This document shows, in pieces, positions 61,081 through 64,000 of a stretch of 64,000 nt of DNA. The notes beneath the pieces are model-generated. The model had not been told where the DNA came from. It did no database searches and saw only the letters and a list, made by a program, of their open reading frames with translations. The position numbers and the translations under genes were made by a program. The stretch covers positions 2,095,036 to 2,159,035 of the forward strand of contig OX335643.1 of NCBI GenBank assembly GCA_946894095.1, given 5' to 3'. This DNA is from Incurvaria masculella. Lineage: Eukaryota; Arthropoda; Insecta; Lepidoptera; Incurvariidae. The stretch's first letter is position 1. Each line of letters starts with the position of its first letter.

Positions 61081-61715
61081 GTGCGATTTGGGCTTCGCTC
61101 CAGAGTTCGTAAAGCCGATCCGCGCACGCAGCGGCCTTGCGAATCTCGACGAAGATGCGGCCGACCCGGCTGCATCTTCTTCGTCAAGATCCGCAACACA
61201 AATAATCTGATCTCGGTTATCTACGCAGTGGACGAACTTCTGTGCATGCCAGGCCTAAAAAATAGAAGCACCGAGAGGAAATAAGGGTTCCTCCCAGTGC
61301 CACTGGTGTTAGCAGTTCCGCCACATCTTACACGCGCTAAGAGCTCCCAACCTGCGCCAACTGTAAGGGGAGCCACACGGGGATCCACACAGCGAACAAC
61401 GTGCAACTTCCAGCGCGAATTGCGCAACAAGAAAGCGGCACGGTCACCAAAACCTTCGTGGCTGAAGACCGGCAGAAAGTGCAGAAGCCAACCATGCTCG
61501 CAGACGAAGCAAAGCGAAATCGCCCAATTCCTAACACCCTGCGTGGAAATCCAGCAGAGCATGCCCCGAGGGATGACGACTCCTCGACGACGGCGAGGCC
61601 CGAAGGATTACACAGTTTCGCGTCCCGACAATTCGACTCGAGCGTTCACCGGCGCTGCTGCTTATTCTGTGCTGCAAGCAACTGTCGCGAATGGTCCTTT
61701 GAGTTCATAAAGCAC
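61081..61715 (+). mobile_element. Decayed LINE gag (ORF1) fragment with zinc knuckles
   Basis: In one frame, near 61293, QCHWCQQFRHILHA resembles the first CCHC knuckle of Jockey-group gags. After a frame change ELPTCANCKGSHTGIH (near 61345) is the last knuckle. A Gln/Thr/Pro-rich sequence follows (LPARIAQQESGTVTKTF) for about 90 codons. GC content is well above the neighbourhood. The fragment is frameshifted and has lost its 5' end and the whole of ORF2. Confidence 0.65.
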
Positions 61716-62040
61716 CTCTGAGCGTGGTTAGGTTCTGGATGGGTGACCATTTTCAACCGTTGAGGCTGGCCATGGTTCGGGTTTCACGTAAAACTGTAGC
61801 CCCTTTCTTATTTACTAAGTGGTAGGTATATATAATCCCTCCAAGGTCGGTACCATCGCATTGAATGAACGATGGTCGAAGCGGCAATGAAAAGAGTCCT
61901 TGTTTTCCATCCAGTTCAATGTAGCCGAGCAATATAAGGAAGGTCCTTGCATGGCACCTAGTTCCCATTTGGTGTGTTAGGCTAATATCTGACGGTCAGT
62001 TCGGTATTAGACATCCATGTCAAGTTACGTAAAAAAATTG
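61716..62040 (+). mobile_element. SINE copy with a 5S rRNA-like head
   Basis: The start GCGTGGTTAGGTTCTGGATG-GGTGACCAT closely follows the 3' half of the 5S internal promoter (intermediate element and box C: GGTTAGTACTTGGATGGGTGACC). The body (GGTCGAAGCGGCAATGAAAA, TGCATGGCACCTAGTTCCC) and tail (GGTATTAGACATCCATGTC, A run) are those of the tRNA-SINE family. Confidence 0.6.
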
Positions 62041-62909
62041 TGAATTCTACCATACTAAAAAAACTAATAAAAAAAGAGTGAGCACAAATACTGTTGCTAC
62101 GGAAACATTTACGATCTGCATTTTTCAGAAGATTCTTCATCTGCTAACAGTATACGAGATGATTCGAAGGCATTATTTAATGCCATATCTAATTTGAACA
62201 ACAAAAATAAAGTTATAAATATATGCACAAACCAGTAAATACACTGCATGAAAATACGGTGTCACAATACCATTGATTTTTCAACCCTAACTCAATGCAC
62301 AATTTTAAGCATTTAAAAAATAATCATAAGTGAATAAATATCTAGATTGTGTGGGTGTGAAATAAACGATACGATACGATCATACTCGCATTCATTGCTG
62401 TATGATGCTCCTTCACTGTACTTATTTCGTGTAAATATCCTGATATAAAGCTATACAGAAATTTTCGAGCAGAACTTTCTGTTGCCTTGGACATGTTAAT
62501 TTAAAACCTATAAAGATAAATCATAAAGATAAAAATCCCCTGTTCAATATTCACGACTGGCTTGGCTTTACCCGCACTCTTGGCGTTTTGCACCAAACGC
62601 CGTATTAATAAAAACAAATATGAGCCAAATTATTTATTTTTACTTTCTGTTTGCAAAAAATATTTAGAACAATATTTATGAATTAATACGTTAACATTAG
62701 AGGTCTTGGCATATCTACGGTTTGTCACCGGGCGGGGGAGGGATTTATAATTGAAATAGATTTGGTCAAGTAGCATGGGTACAATCCCTAACGATAGTTC
62801 AAATCGGACCACGACCTTGGTAGCCGAAGAAAGCTTTGGCAACACTAGAATCTTGACGTTTCGATTCGACGTCCACAAACGTCACTCGGTTCATTGTTGG
62901 TTTTCAGCA

Positions 62910-63004
62910 ATGGCTTCTTCTTTGCTGAGCGCCTTGGCTCGCGGCAGGGCGGTGCTGCCGGCCACGCGCGCTCTTCTACGTGCCCCAACCGCCACCGCAG
63001 TCGG
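62910..63004 (+). CDS. First coding exon of a probable nuclear-encoded mitochondrial protein (continues off right edge)
   Basis: ATG at 62910 opens MASSLLSALARGRAVLPATR then ALLRAPTATAVG, ending in phase 2 at the consensus donor GTGAGT (63005). The peptide is rich in Ala, Leu, Arg and Ser with no acidic residue, the hallmark of a mitochondrial targeting presequence. The exon is GC-rich like the other true exons of the window. No further exon is recognisable before 64000, so the protein cannot be named. It is divergent in orientation from WASHC2, 2.6 kb away. Confidence 0.65.
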
Positions 63005-63374
63005 GTGAGTGTAAATGCCCCGGTCTCTGTGACACCGATAGTTATATAATAATTTTAGGTTATGTTTTGGTATCCTGTGTTCCCAATAGAAGAAAAAAAA
63101 CACCATTACGGCTTCGTCAAGCGCAATCAGTTCATTGTATTTTTAACCTATCCATGCATTAGAAGGAGCAAGGTATATGAATGAATGAAGCATTGGAACA
63201 TTTTGGAAGGAACAATCGTATCGTCTGTTCACCTTTACTTGATGCTCTAAAATATTGGCAGCACTGTTTGGCAGTGTTATCTAAAATGGCGTAAACGATT
63301 TGCAATATCACTCAATAATTTTGATAATGAGGTAGTATCTTGACTTACATGATTTCCTCCATGACATCTTCCCC

Positions 63375-63980
63375 ATGATAGGACTCGTTTCAACTGATTT
63401 AGGGCTTAGATTAAAAAAAGGAATAGATAGTAGTGCTCCCTTGTACCTTCGGTTTTCATATCTTTGCTCACACGGTCTCGCACTTAGATCGACCGGCTCT
63501 TCGGTACTGGCCATTCCCTCGCACACATCCTCCACGTATTCAGACTCCTTTACAGTGCACGCTGCAAGGCAGTGGAATCAGCCTCCCCTTTTACGAAATT
63601 CCCCCTCTATTAATGTTTTTAAAAAAGATCTTAAAGTTTATTTTCTGTCTTTATGATTTCTTTAATTTTCTCCCTCATACTTCTTTAAGTTTGTTAGTTT
63701 TTTTTAATTCTTTTGCCAATATTTTTTTTCCTTTTAATTATATTGTATTAAGTATCATCTTTACTTTGTTAATCTAATATATATATATATATGTAGTATT
63801 TAGTATTTATTTATTGATATTTATATACAGTTATATAAGTTATATATTTAAGTTTAAGTATAATGTGTATTTGTTGTATATTGTGTAGGAATTGTTTCCT
63901 CTAAAGCTATTTCTCCATAGTTACTACTCGCACTACTACTCACGATACCCAAAGGTAGACTGGTAAAAAACGCCTCTGGC
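63375..63980 (+). mobile_element. LINE reverse transcriptase C-terminal end with 3' sequence
   Basis: A plus-strand frame (63375-63656) reads SYLCSHGLALRSTGSSVLA then SFTVHAARQWNQPPLL and INVFKKDLKVYFL, the standard end of many insect LINE ORF2 proteins (VHAA-x-x-WN-x-LP, FK-x-x-L-x-x-YL). AT-rich sequence and a TA repeat (63776-63792) follow. It lies in intron 1 of the gene starting at 62910. Confidence 0.75.
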
Positions 63981-64000
63981 ATTAAGTTGTACCTTTTGCC

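Noticed and set aside
61716..61760. 5S rRNA gene
   Set aside because: Only about 30 bp of the internal promoter match; the 5' half of 5S is absent and a SINE body follows.

Overview
The window looks like nuclear DNA of an insect, most probably a moth or butterfly. It has small, GC-rich, spliced exons in AT-rich, repeat-filled introns, repeat families of kinds common in Lepidoptera, a degenerate TTAGG (insect telomere-type) tract, and insect-like homologues of three conserved animal genes. I cannot name the species. Exons were placed by reading both strands for conserved protein blocks bounded by AG/GT sites with matching codon phase; all phases close exactly.

Layout. (1) 1-7197, minus strand: the 5' six coding exons of a SID-1/SIDT-like transmembrane gene, starting with a signal peptide at 7197 and running off the left edge. 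Its introns hold LINE, MITE, SINE and Helitron-like fragments. (2) 7.2-15.6 kb: an intergenic region with inverted CATCGCCAATAT-type arrays, a TTAGG-like tract, an RTE LINE tail and a full-length 5.6 kb LINE (9284-14903) with two intact ORFs and a 13-bp target duplication. (3) 15911-31494, plus strand: all seven coding exons of a ZIP9 (SLC39A9) zinc transporter, 301 aa. Intron 3 carries an almost intact 5.55 kb Ty3/Gypsy element in antisense. Intron 6 carries a minisatellite and a 2.6 kb TTAA-flanked element. Exon 3 has a duplicated splice acceptor. (4) 31.5-42.6 kb: a gene-poor repeat graveyard (foldback element, mariner relic, several MITE families, SINEs). (5) 42636-60302, minus strand: fifteen coding exons of the WASH-complex subunit FAM21/WASHC2, 1759 aa, with LFa-type acidic repeats and a capping-protein-binding motif; its introns are crowded with SINEs and Helitron-like copies. 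(6) 61.3-62.0 kb: a decayed LINE gag fragment and a SINE with a 5S-like head. (7) 62910-63004, plus strand: the first coding exon of a probable nuclear-encoded mitochondrial protein, running off the right edge, followed by a LINE 3' end.

The host genes are not an operon and show no common pathway beyond general membrane and endosome biology. The more notable content is the nested mobile DNA: an empty/filled site pair for a Helitron-like family, seven copies of that family all in one orientation, two TTAA-flanked MITE families with shared ends, a tRNA-SINE family with different head types, and long intronic hairpins. I found no clear evidence of a wholly new biological system.
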